NCBI GenBank assembly: GCA_002337125.1
Contig: DDFJ01000004.1
Span: 2,469,889-2,533,888, forward strand
From: Chitinophagaceae bacterium UBA1931
GTDB taxonomy: Bacteria > Bacteroidota > Bacteroidia > Chitinophagales > Chitinophagaceae
Length of the DNA: 64,000 nucleotides
Direction of reading: 5' to 3'
Under the pieces are notes generated by a model, which saw only the letters and a list, made by a program, of their open reading frames with translations, ran no database searches and had not been told where the DNA came from. Each line of letters begins with the position of its first letter. Position 1 is the stretch's first letter. Below are positions 8,996 through 17,594 of this stretch, in pieces. The position numbers were made by a program, and so were the translations under genes.

Positions 8996-9298
8996 ATGAA
9001 CATTTATGTTTCTAACTTAAGCTTCAACGTAACTGATGATGACTTAAGAGGTTTTTTTGAAAGCTATGGTGAAGTAACCAGCGCAAAAGTAATTAATGAC
9101 AAATTCACAGGCCGCAGCCGTGGTTTTGGATTTGTTGAAATGAGCGATAATGCAGCTGCAAAAACTGCAATCAGCGAATTAGATGGTGGTATGGTTGAAG
9201 GCCGTGCTATCAAAGTAACAGAAGCTAAACCACGTGAAGAACGCAGCAGCAATGACCGTCGTCCTTCTTACGGTAACAAAAGCTACAGCCGTTACTAA
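8996..9298 (+). CDS. RNA-binding protein with a single RRM domain
   Basis: A 100-residue protein made of one RNA recognition motif. RNP2 is IYVSNL (3-8) and RNP1 is RGFGFVEM (about 40-47). A short Arg/Ser/Tyr-rich tail (RPSYGNKSYSRY) follows. It resembles the small cold-inducible RRM proteins of Bacteroidota and cyanobacteria, which bind single-stranded RNA and may act as chaperones. The leader of about 200 bp between the preceding hairpin and the ATG could carry post-transcriptional control. A terminator follows the gene. Confidence 0.92.
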   Translation: MNIYVSNLSFNVTDDDLRGFFESYGEVTSAKVINDKFTGRSRGFGFVEMSDNAAAKTAISELDGGMVEGRAIKVTEAKPREERSSNDRRPSYGNKSYSRY

Positions 9299-9326
9299 TC
9301 TTTTTTAAAAAAGCACAAGTGCAAAT

Positions 9327-9349
9327 GCCATCCCTCAGGATGGCTTTTT
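9327..9349 (+). terminator. Intrinsic terminator of the RRM gene
   Basis: A 7-bp stem GCCATCC with GGATGGC, loop CTCA, then TTTTT. Confidence 0.9.
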
Positions 9350-9425
9350 GTTTTATTGTATGTTGATTAATGCAACTGCTTTGTCAATGCAGCAGGGCCA
9401 TTTATCTTTGAAAAAAAATCATGCT

Positions 9426-9767
9426 ATGAGCGATCTTATAAAAGAGTTTAACGACTACCGTACAAAAATGAACGAGGTGATTCTGAGTAAAGATAATCTC
9501 GTCATTAAACGGTTATGGAACCTTGATACGAATACTTATGCTGAAGGTGCTTTATCCACCCAAACAAAAGAAATGCTGGGTTTGGTGGCAAGTATGGTTT
9601 TACGGTGTGATGACTGCATCAAATATCATCTTGGTAAATGCCATGAGCTGGGTGTAACCACCGAACAGATGTACGAAATATTTGCTGTTGCTAATATAGT
9701 TGGAGGAACGATCGTTATTCCGCATACAAGAAGGGCGGCTGAATATTGGGAGGAACTGATTAAATAA
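9426..9767 (+). CDS. Carboxymuconolactone decarboxylase (AhpD-like) family protein
   Basis: A 113-residue all-helical protein if started at MSDLIKEF; the open frame extends upstream to 9348 but that part looks non-coding. The CxxC pair in RCDDCIKYH with a histidine four residues after the second Cys is the AhpD-type redox signature, so a peroxide-linked disulfide activity is more likely than a true decarboxylase. It precedes korB by about 110 bp on the same strand. Confidence 0.8.
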   Translation: MSDLIKEFNDYRTKMNEVILSKDNLVIKRLWNLDTNTYAEGALSTQTKEMLGLVASMVLRCDDCIKYHLGKCHELGVTTEQMYEIFAVANIVGGTIVIPHTRRAAEYWEELIK

Positions 9768-9851
9768 ATGTTTCCATAGTGCAGCTATTGCATTTTAGCA
9801 TAATAATTCTAAATTCTGACTTCTAAAACAGTCTGCTAACCCTGTATTTCT

Positions 9852-9859
9852 TAAATTTG
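9852..9859 (+). promoter_or_regulatory. Candidate -7 box (TAAATTTG) upstream of korB
   Basis: The octamer TAAATTTG matches the TAnnTTTG consensus and ends 17 bp before the korB ATG. A -33 TTG is not evident. Confidence 0.4.
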
Positions 9860-9876
9860 CTACCTAATATCTTATT

Positions 9877-10908
9877 ATGTCCGAAACAACAACAACCCCA
9901 ACCCTTACGGCGAAGGATTTTGCCACTGATCAGGAAGTGAGATGGTGCCCCGGTTGCGGCGACTATTCGATTCTTGCACAGGTTCAGAAAATTATGCCTT
10001 CATTGGGCGTACCCAAAGAAAATATTGTGGTAGTGAGCGGTATTGGCTGCAGCAGCCGTTTCCCTTATTACATGAATACGTATGGTATGCACTCGATCCA
10101 CGGCCGTGCAACAGCAATTGCCAGTGGTTTAAAAGCTTCCCGTCCTGAACTGAGTGTATGGGTTGTAACTGGCGATGGCGACAGCCTCAGCATTGGTGGT
10201 AACCATACCATTCACCTGCTGCGCAGGAACTTCGACATTAACGTATTGTTGTTCAACAACCAGATTTACGGTTTAACCAAGGGACAATATTCTCCTACAT
10301 CAGAAGAAAAGAAGGTAACTAAAACTTCTCCTTACGGAAGTATTGATCATCCGTTTAATCCGCTGGCTTTGGCAATGGGTGCTGATGCAACATTTATTGC
10401 ACGTACCATGGACAGGGATATGAAACATATGCAGGAAATGCTGCTCCGCAGTCACCAGCATAAAGGAGCTTCTTTCCTCGAAATTTACCAGAACTGCCTC
10501 ATCTTTAATGATGGTGCATTTGAAATATTTACAGAAAAAGCAACGAAAGCTGAAGAAACTTTATTCCTCGTACACGGCGAACCATTGGTTTTTGGTGCAG
10601 CTAAGAATAAAGGTATTAAGCTTGATGGTTTTAAACCGGTTGTTGTGAACCTTGATGAAGGTCACAGCAAAGATGATTTGTGGATACACGATGAAAAAGA
10701 TTTTTATAAGGCACAGATTCTTGTAAGAATGTTTGATGATCCACGTAAAGATGCTCACCTTCCACGTCCGTTTGGCGTGTTTTACGAAACTGAAAGAGCT
10801 TGTTACGAAGATTCAATGCAGCTGCAGGTTGATGAAATCATTGCTACAAAAGGCGCAGGCAATCTTGATAAGTTGCTGAGAGGTAATGAAGTGTGGGAAA
10901 TCCATTAA
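9877..10908 (+). CDS. korB: 2-oxoacid:ferredoxin oxidoreductase, beta subunit (KorB-like)
   Basis: A 343-residue thiamine-diphosphate-binding subunit. WCPGCGDYSIL near residue 24 and GIGCSSR near 55 supply cluster- or TPP-associated cysteines. The TPP/Mg motif is GDGDSLSIGGNH near residue 103, followed by NNQIYGLTKGQYSPTS. With an alpha subunit it would decarboxylate 2-oxoglutarate (or another 2-oxoacid) and reduce ferredoxin. The usual adjacent alpha subunit gene is absent here: the neighbours are an AhpD-like gene and a fabH-like gene. A terminator follows. Confidence 0.9.
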   Translation: MSETTTTPTLTAKDFATDQEVRWCPGCGDYSILAQVQKIMPSLGVPKENIVVVSGIGCSSRFPYYMNTYGMHSIHGRATAIASGLKASRPELSVWVVTGDGDSLSIGGNHTIHLLRRNFDINVLLFNNQIYGLTKGQYSPTSEEKKVTKTSPYGSIDHPFNPLALAMGADATFIARTMDRDMKHMQEMLLRSHQHKGASFLEIYQNCLIFNDGAFEIFTEKATKAEETLFLVHGEPLVFGAAKNKGIKLDGFKPVVVNLDEGHSKDDLWIHDEKDFYKAQILVRMFDDPRKDAHLPRPFGVFYETERACYEDSMQLQVDEIIATKGAGNLDKLLRGNEVWEIH

Positions 10909-10926
10909 TAGTTTGTGCATTTACAG

Positions 10927-10960
10927 ATAAGGGAGGTTTTAAACCTCCCTTATTTATTTT
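10927..10960 (+). terminator. Intrinsic terminator of korB
   Basis: A 13-bp inverted repeat, ATAAGGGAGGTTT with AAACCTCCCTTAT, separated by one base, is followed by a T-rich tract. It lies 19 bp after the stop. Confidence 0.85.
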
Positions 10961-11090
10961 TGAAAATGCCTTTGTGAATTGTAAGTAAGTGATTTGTTAG
11001 TCAAGGGAATTGTAATTTATCGTAACAGTTACAATTGTAATAGTTGCATTTCATTTCAATTTCTTATTTTGTGAATTAAACAGTTGCCAT

Positions 11091-12137
11091 ATGATTCGCA
11101 GTAAAATTGCGGGGATAGGAATGTACGTCCCTGAAAATACCATCACAAATAATGATCTCGCAAAGTACATGGATACATCCGATGAATGGATCCAGGAAAG
11201 AACTGGTATAAAAGAGCGTCATTATGCCCATCGTACAAAAGAAACAACTGCAACAATGGGTGCTGAAGCAGCAAAAGTTGCAATTGAACGGGCCGGCACA
11301 ACAGCACAGGATATTGACTTTATCATCTTTGCCACACTTAGTCCTGATTACTATTTTCCCGGCTGTGGTGTTCTTGTGCAGCGTGCTTTACAAATGAAAC
11401 AGATTGGTGCATTGGATATACGTAACCAGTGCAGCGGTTTTGTATACGCTGTTTCAGTAGCCGACCAGTTTATTAAAAGCGGGATGTATAAAAACATATT
11501 GGTTATTGGTTCAGAAAAACATTCTTTCGGACTTGACTTTACAACAAGAGGCAGAAATGTAAGTGTGATTTTTGGCGATGGTGCAGGTGCAGTTGTTTTG
11601 CAACCAACAGAAGATCCCAACCAGGGAGTTTTGAGTACGCACTTACACAGCGATGGAAACGAGGCGGAGATTTTAGCAATGTATAATCCGGGCACTCATG
11701 CCAATTACTGGAAACCCGGCCTGGCAACTTATGAAGAAAGCGATTGGGGAAGTATGTTTATGAGTCATGCAATGATTGATAATGCAGAGAACTTTCCAAC
11801 AATGGATGGTCCTGCAGTATTTAAAACAGCGATTGTAAAATTTCCAGAAGTGATTAATGAGGCTCTTACTGCAAATGGTTATCAAACGTCTGATCTGAAT
11901 TTGCTCATACCTCACCAGGCAAACCTGCGCATCTCCCAGTTTGTACAACAGAAACTGAAGTTGAGAGACGACCAGGTGTATAACAATATTCAGAAATTTG
12001 GAAACACAACGGCAGCTTCAGTGCCAATTGCATTGTGTGAAGCATGGGAACAAGGCAAGGTAAAACGGGGCGATCTTATCTGTCTTGCTGCATTTGGCAG
12101 CGGATTTACATGGGCAAGTGCGCTGCTGAAATGGTAA
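11091..12137 (+). CDS. 3-oxoacyl-[acyl-carrier-protein] synthase III (FabH-like)
   Basis: A 348-residue thiolase-fold condensing enzyme. The catalytic triad is visible: Cys114 in RNQCSGFVYA, His in IPHQANLRI and Asn in FGNTTAASVP. FabH condenses acyl-CoA with malonyl-ACP to start fatty acid synthesis. This protein is about 30 residues longer than the E. coli enzyme, so it may be a paralogue for a special starter or a related ketosynthase III. The DinB-like gene follows after 10 bp and may be co-transcribed. Confidence 0.85.
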   Translation: MIRSKIAGIGMYVPENTITNNDLAKYMDTSDEWIQERTGIKERHYAHRTKETTATMGAEAAKVAIERAGTTAQDIDFIIFATLSPDYYFPGCGVLVQRALQMKQIGALDIRNQCSGFVYAVSVADQFIKSGMYKNILVIGSEKHSFGLDFTTRGRNVSVIFGDGAGAVVLQPTEDPNQGVLSTHLHSDGNEAEILAMYNPGTHANYWKPGLATYEESDWGSMFMSHAMIDNAENFPTMDGPAVFKTAIVKFPEVINEALTANGYQTSDLNLLIPHQANLRISQFVQQKLKLRDDQVYNNIQKFGNTTAASVPIALCEAWEQGKVKRGDLICLAAFGSGFTWASALLKW

Positions 12138-12147
12138 GTTTGCATTC

Positions 12148-12981
12148 ATGCAACAACATGTGATTCATACCAAACACCTTCTTCCGGTTCTTGATGCAAA
12201 GCTGATTGAATTGTTGCATTCATTAACGGAAGAAGAGTGGAATAAACCAACTATTGCAAAACTGTGGACGGTAAAAGATATTGCTGCGCATTTACTTGAT
12301 GGAAACATCCGCACTTTATCTCTCGACAGAGATCGTCATCAACTACTTCCCGACCGTTCAATTAATCATTACAATGACTTGGTTGATTACCTGAATGAAT
12401 TAAATGCTGTGTGGGTAAAAGCATCAAAGCGTTTAAGTCCGCAGGTGCTTACAGAGCTGCTGGAAATAACCGGGAAACAATATTCTGCGTATTGGCAAAA
12501 GGCAGATTTGTTTGCTGATGCGATATTTTCAGTGGCTTGGGCTGGCGAACAAATGTCTAAAAACTGGTTTCACATTGCAAGGGAGTACACCGAAAAATTT
12601 ATTCACCAGCAGCAAATAAGAGAAGCAGTGAATAAACCCGGCATCATCACCAAAGAATTATTTTACCCATTTATTGAAACCTTTATGCAGGCATTGCCGT
12701 ATACATACAGGAATACGGATGCAGCAACAGGCACTGCAGTTGAGGTAACGGTAAGTACAGAGGTGGGCGGCAGTTGGTTTGTTGTAAAGGAAAAAGAAGA
12801 ATGGGTATTGTTGGAAGAAACCAGTCAACCGGTCTCAGCTTCCGTAATAATTGATCCTTCAACTGCATGGAAATTATTTTCAAAAGGAATTACACCTGCA
12901 GAAGCTAAACAAACTGCAGTAATAAAAGGCGATCTGCAGCTGGCAGAAGTTGCGTTAATCATGCTTTCGGTAATGGCATAA
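12148..12981 (+). CDS. DinB/maleylpyruvate isomerase N-terminal domain protein
   Basis: A 277-residue protein whose first half looks like the DinB-like four-helix bundle of the mycothiol-dependent maleylpyruvate isomerase family: EEEWNKPTIAKLWTVKDIAAHLLDGN near residues 27-52 supplies the conserved helix with a metal-ligand histidine. Bacteroidota lack mycothiol, so the substrate or cofactor is open. It starts 10 bp after the fabH-like gene. Confidence 0.65.
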   Translation: MQQHVIHTKHLLPVLDAKLIELLHSLTEEEWNKPTIAKLWTVKDIAAHLLDGNIRTLSLDRDRHQLLPDRSINHYNDLVDYLNELNAVWVKASKRLSPQVLTELLEITGKQYSAYWQKADLFADAIFSVAWAGEQMSKNWFHIAREYTEKFIHQQQIREAVNKPGIITKELFYPFIETFMQALPYTYRNTDAATGTAVEVTVSTEVGGSWFVVKEKEEWVLLEETSQPVSASVIIDPSTAWKLFSKGITPAEAKQTAVIKGDLQLAEVALIMLSVMA

Positions 12982-13010
12982 ATATTTATTTGTAAAACAT
13001 CAAACCTTCA

Positions 13011-13445
13011 ATGAAACTATTTCTTCTACTAATAGCGGTTTTCGTTTCTGTTACAGCAGTTGCACAGGTAAACATTGATTCTTTACGCATGCAGTACAAA
13101 CAAAAAACCATGCTGCTTGGTGTTGCAGGAGTATCTATGAATGATATGATGCTGACTAAAACTGAAACCCGTAATCTTATGCTTCTGTCGCCAGATGCAA
13201 CAAAGAGTTATCAACTGTATCGCAAAAAAAATACAGCCGGAACTATTTTGCCGGTGGTTGGTTTTGCTGCTGTGGTAAGCGGATTAATTCTTTCAAAAGA
13301 CAGCCGTACAACAGGAACAGCAATTGTATTAGGCGGAAGTGTAATTAATGCTGTTGGCGCATTGTTCCGGAAAATGGCCAATCATCATTTGCAGCAAGCC
13401 ATCTGGAGTTATAACAGGGATGTGCTTTATCCCGTGAAAAAATAA
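13011..13445 (+). CDS. Hypothetical exported/membrane protein
   Basis: A 144-residue protein with a signal peptide (LFLLLIAVFVSVTAVAQ, cleavage about residue 19). Two hydrophobic stretches follow, about residues 78-93 (TILPVVGFAAVVSGLIL) and 101-117 (TGTAIVLGGSVINAVGALF), so it probably sits in a membrane. I do not recognise the family. It lies between the DinB-like gene and a lipid kinase gene, all on the + strand. Confidence 0.6.
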   Translation: MKLFLLLIAVFVSVTAVAQVNIDSLRMQYKQKTMLLGVAGVSMNDMMLTKTETRNLMLLSPDATKSYQLYRKKNTAGTILPVVGFAAVVSGLILSKDSRTTGTAIVLGGSVINAVGALFRKMANHHLQQAIWSYNRDVLYPVKK

Positions 13446-13447
13446 AA

Positions 13448-13480
13448 TTGCATTCAATTCAATCCTGATTAATAGATTTG
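13448..13480 (+). promoter_or_regulatory. Candidate promoter, TTG-N22-TAGATTTG
   Basis: A TTG at 13448-13450 and TAGATTTG at 13473-13480 fit the Bacteroidota -33/-7 pattern. The -7 box ends only 5 bp before the ATG of the lipid kinase gene at 13486, so transcription from it would give a leaderless or nearly leaderless mRNA. Confidence 0.4.
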
Positions 13481-13485
13481 CCGCA

Positions 13486-14376
13486 ATGCAACGCCGTATT
13501 TTATTTTTACTCAATCCTAAGGCAGGTGTTAAACAAAAAATTTCATTGCCTGATCTTATTCAGCAACGTTGTGCTGATGCAGCTGTTGATTTTATAATTG
13601 ACCATACAAGGGCAGATGGTGATTACACTTTGCTGAAAGAAAAAATTACTGCCGAAAAAATTACTGATGTTGTTATTGCAGGTGGCGACGGAACCATCAG
13701 TGCTGTAACTGCACAACTCCGAGAAATGCCTGTGAGGTTTGGTATTATACCAAGGGGTTCTGGAAACGGGCTTGCTTTTGCAGCACGTATTCCCAAAGAC
13801 CCCAACAAAGCACTGGATATAATTTTTGCCGGATCTGCAAATCCGGTTGATGCATTTCTGATCAATGATCATTTTTCCTGCATGCTCAGCGGCCTGGGCT
13901 TTGATGCACAGGTGGCCCATGATTTTGACGGGCAAACAAAAAGAGGTTTCTGGAAATATGCTGAGCTTACGTTAAAGAATGTAACGGGCATCAAACCTTA
14001 TGCTTTTCATTTAAAAAGCAAGGAAGTGGATCTTTCCATGAAAGCATATTTCATCAGCATTGCCAACAGCAACCAGTTTGGCAACCAGTTTACCATTGCG
14101 CCAAAAGCAAGTTTGCAGGATGGCAAGCTTGATATTGTTGCTGTAGAAAAAAACAACCTGCTATCTGTTCTTGCAAAAGTGTTGTGGCATATTAACTACG
14201 GCACGTTTACAAAAGATTTCAAAAAGCACTACGGCATTACTTATTTTCAAACAACAGAGCTTGTAATTGAAAACCCTGAGCTTGCGCCTTTTCATGTTGA
14301 TGGTGATGGCAAACAAACAAACAAACGGTTTACTGTTTCAGTTATTCCCCGTGCTTATTCTTTACTGATGTCCTGA
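13486..14376 (+). CDS. Diacylglycerol kinase family lipid kinase
   Basis: A 296-residue soluble lipid kinase of the DagK_cat/YegS type. The ATP-binding motif GGDGTISAV comes near residue 66 and IPRGSGNGLA near 89. The enzyme would transfer phosphate from ATP to diacylglycerol, a sphingoid base or a related lipid; Bacteroidota make sphingolipids, so specificity is open. Length and domain order are normal. Confidence 0.88.
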   Translation: MQRRILFLLNPKAGVKQKISLPDLIQQRCADAAVDFIIDHTRADGDYTLLKEKITAEKITDVVIAGGDGTISAVTAQLREMPVRFGIIPRGSGNGLAFAARIPKDPNKALDIIFAGSANPVDAFLINDHFSCMLSGLGFDAQVAHDFDGQTKRGFWKYAELTLKNVTGIKPYAFHLKSKEVDLSMKAYFISIANSNQFGNQFTIAPKASLQDGKLDIVAVEKNNLLSVLAKVLWHINYGTFTKDFKKHYGITYFQTTELVIENPELAPFHVDGDGKQTNKRFTVSVIPRAYSLLMS

Positions 14377-14492
14377 TTCCTTTAATGAATCACCATTCGC
14401 TGATTGTAAAGAACTGATTATAGCAATTCCATCTGGAAATTTTTTTTATCAGCGTTCCTTGCATACCTTAATAGAGTATTTACAAAAGCACT

Positions 14493-17400
14493 ATGAACAG
14501 GTTTTTATTCCTTGTGTTGTTTTTAGTAAAAGCAATCTTTTCGTTTTCCCAGGAATGGGAAGATTTAAATGATCAGTTATTCAGTTTTTATTCAGAAGGA
14601 AATTATGAGAAGGCCATACCTGTAGGAGAAAAGGCCTTATTAGCTGCCGAAAAAAAGTTTGGGAAAAATCATCAGAATTATGCTGTCAGTCTTTTCAACC
14701 TTGCAAGAGTTTATGCAAGTGCAGGAAATTATACAAAGGCTGAACCTTTATATCAGCAATCGCTTGCTTTATACAGTAAAACTGTTGGCGAAAATGATCC
14801 AGATTATATTTCCTGTCTTAACAGTATTGCTTTATTGTATGCTTCCACTGGTGATTATGATAAAGCTGAAACATTACAGCTTGAAGTACTCAAAAAATAT
14901 AAAACTCTTTCCGGCGATTCCAGTGCTGATTATGCGCTTGGATTAAACAACCTGGCTGTTCTTTATTATAAAATGGGTAATTATGAAAAGGCAGAGGTTT
15001 ATCTGTCAGCAGCACTGAAAATAAAGCAAAAGGTTTTAGGAAAGGATAATGCTGATTATGCAAACAGTTTAAACAACATCGCTGTTCTATATGAAAGGAT
15101 GGCAGATTTTGCTGTTGCTGAATCAATGTACCTGGAAGCACTGAACATCAGAAAAAATGTTCTGGGAAAGAAACATCCGTTGTATGCTGAATCGATGAAT
15201 AATCTTGGTGTGTTTTATGAAACAACGGGAATGTATGTAAAAGCTGATTCGTTTTATAACGAAGCGACCGGAATCACAAAAAACATACTGGGCGAAAACC
15301 ATCCTGATTATGCTGTAAGGCTAAATAACCTTGCAGGTTTGTACAGGCGCATGGGATTGTATTCAAAATCGGAAGAGTTGTATTTAAAAGTGATGGCCAT
15401 TCGTAAAAATTCACTTGGCGACGGCCATCCTGCTTATGCTTTATGCCTTAATAATATGGCATTGCTATACAAAAACATGAGAGAGTATAACAAGGCCGAA
15501 TCATTGTATAATAAGGCAATTACTATTTATGAAAAAAATTGGGGTAAAAATTACCGGACTGATTATATCGGGTGTTTGAATAATCTTTCGGTAATATATC
15601 AACTAACAAAACAATTTGCACTTTCAGATTCTTTATTAAAAATAGTTCTGGGTTTTTATAAAGATAAGTTCGGGGAAGATCATCCATATTATGCAACAGC
15701 ATTAAATAATCTTGCAGCGAATGAAGAATTTTCCGGCAATTATAATACGGCCGAAAAACTTTATAAGCAGGTTTTGTTGATACGAAAGAAGATACTGGGT
15801 GAACAGCATTCTGATTATGCACTCAGCTTAAATAATCTTGGTGTGCTATATAGTGTAACCGGAAATGTAAGTGTATCAGAAGAGTTACTTAAAGAAAGCA
15901 GGAAGATTAATTTGAAAAATATTTTTAGCCAGTTTTCTGTCTTATCTGCCAGGGATAAAGAAAGTTTAATTAATAGCTGTAAATGGGAAAATGAAATTCT
16001 GTACAGCATCCTTTATAAAAAACAAACATCTTCTTCTTTCCGGCAGTTTATATTCGACCAGGCTCTTATTCAAAAGGGTATGTTGTTATATGAAACAAAG
16101 GAAATTCTTCATTCAGTTGAAACAAGCAGCGATACAACATTAAAGCGCTTATACTCTGATTGGAAAACAATACAGGTAATGTTGGCCCGGCAGTATGCCA
16201 TACCTCAAAACAAAAGAAGTAAGATGCTGGGTATTTGGGAGGCAGAAGCAGAAGTATTAGAAAAGAGTTTAAACAAATTGTCGGAAAAATTCAGGAGTCA
16301 GCAATCAGCGTTGAAAGTAAAGTTTAAAGATGTTCAAACTAAGTTACAGAAAGATGAAGCTGCAATTGAGTTTGTTCATTTCAATTTATATAACAATAAA
16401 TGGACAGATAGTACAATTTATGCTGCTTTTATAGTACGCAAAACTGATTTTATTCCTGTGTTTGTGCCCTTATTTGAAGAGCATGAGCTGCAAATAATAT
16501 TTGGCCGGGCTGGAACTTCTTCGCAAACTATCGCAAAGGGAATTTATCGTGGCTCTGAAGAAGAATCCTCAAACGTGCACACGGGTACAGAATTGTACAA
16601 CCTTGTATGGGAACCATTAATGCCCTATCTGAAAGGTATCAGGAAAGTTTCTTACGCACTTTCAGGCAAGTTGCATGGAATTGCATTTTATGCATTGCCG
16701 GTAAAGGATTCCGTTATATTAATGGATAATTACTTATTGAAGCAATATACCAGTATCAGGCAAATTGCATTACGGGAACAAGAAACATCAACCATGCGAC
16801 CTTCACAAATTGTTTTATTCGGAAACCCCGATTTTTCTTTTAATACAGATTCCCTTCAAAACAAAAAACTGATTAATCAAAGTATTTTATCTGCAGACGT
16901 TGTATTTGAAAAAAACCGGGAGAAGATTATAACTCCTGTGTGGAAAGAATTAACTGGAACATTGGCGGAGGTAAATAATATTGCGGCTTCTTTTAAAAGC
17001 AAGGGAATCACTGCACAGATTTATTCCGGTGAATATGCCTCTGAACATAGCCTGAAAGTTTTAAGTAATCAATCTCCGCAAATCATTCATATTGCTACGC
17101 ATGGTTTTTTTATAACAACATCTCTGGCAGAAAAAAATAATATCGGTTTTGGTAATGAAAAAGAATATCAATTCAAAGACGATCCTATGATGCGTACAGG
17201 TATTATTTTGGCAGGAGCAAATTATACTTGGAATGGACAAACTTCAATGTATAACACTGAAGACGGAATTGTTACAGCTCAGGAAATATCGTATCTGAAT
17301 CTGAGTAAAACCAGCCTTGTGGTTTTAAGTGCTTGTGAAACAGGTTTGGGTGAGATAAAAGGTGATGAAGGAGTTTTTGGTTTGCAACGTGCTTTTAAAC

Positions 17401-17591
17401 TGGCTGGAGTAAAGAAGGTTTTGATCAGTCTGTGGCAGATTCCTGATAAAGAAACTGCAGAATTAATGTTGCAATTTTATAATAACTGGTTAAAAGGTGA
17501 AACAGTGGAAGATGCCCTTTTTTCTGCACAAAAAATTATGCGTAAAAAATATCTCCCATTTTACTGGGCTGGTTTTGTGCTGGTTGAATAA
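14493..17591 (+). CDS. Exported TPR protein with C-terminal CHAT (caspase-like) domain
   Basis: A 1032-residue protein. An N-terminal signal peptide (FLFLVLFLVKAIFSFSQ) is followed by about ten kinesin-light-chain-type tetratricopeptide repeats of about 42 residues (pattern YAxxLNNLAxLY, about residues 55-470), a helical linker to about 620, and a CHAT domain to the end. The caspase-like dyad is present: His in IHIATHGFF and Cys in VVLSACETGLG. CHAT proteins are putative cysteine proteases or scaffolds. It ends 3 bp from the convergent heme A synthase gene. Target and trigger are unknown. Confidence 0.88.
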   Translation: MNRFLFLVLFLVKAIFSFSQEWEDLNDQLFSFYSEGNYEKAIPVGEKALLAAEKKFGKNHQNYAVSLFNLARVYASAGNYTKAEPLYQQSLALYSKTVGENDPDYISCLNSIALLYASTGDYDKAETLQLEVLKKYKTLSGDSSADYALGLNNLAVLYYKMGNYEKAEVYLSAALKIKQKVLGKDNADYANSLNNIAVLYERMADFAVAESMYLEALNIRKNVLGKKHPLYAESMNNLGVFYETTGMYVKADSFYNEATGITKNILGENHPDYAVRLNNLAGLYRRMGLYSKSEELYLKVMAIRKNSLGDGHPAYALCLNNMALLYKNMREYNKAESLYNKAITIYEKNWGKNYRTDYIGCLNNLSVIYQLTKQFALSDSLLKIVLGFYKDKFGEDHPYYATALNNLAANEEFSGNYNTAEKLYKQVLLIRKKILGEQHSDYALSLNNLGVLYSVTGNVSVSEELLKESRKINLKNIFSQFSVLSARDKESLINSCKWENEILYSILYKKQTSSSFRQFIFDQALIQKGMLLYETKEILHSVETSSDTTLKRLYSDWKTIQVMLARQYAIPQNKRSKMLGIWEAEAEVLEKSLNKLSEKFRSQQSALKVKFKDVQTKLQKDEAAIEFVHFNLYNNKWTDSTIYAAFIVRKTDFIPVFVPLFEEHELQIIFGRAGTSSQTIAKGIYRGSEEESSNVHTGTELYNLVWEPLMPYLKGIRKVSYALSGKLHGIAFYALPVKDSVILMDNYLLKQYTSIRQIALREQETSTMRPSQIVLFGNPDFSFNTDSLQNKKLINQSILSADVVFEKNREKIITPVWKELTGTLAEVNNIAASFKSKGITAQIYSGEYASEHSLKVLSNQSPQIIHIATHGFFITTSLAEKNNIGFGNEKEYQFKDDPMMRTGIILAGANYTWNGQTSMYNTEDGIVTAQEISYLNLSKTSLVVLSACETGLGEIKGDEGVFGLQRAFKLAGVKKVLISLWQIPDKETAELMLQFYNNWLKGETVEDALFSAQKIMRKKYLPFYWAGFVLVE

Positions 17592-17594
17592 AAT

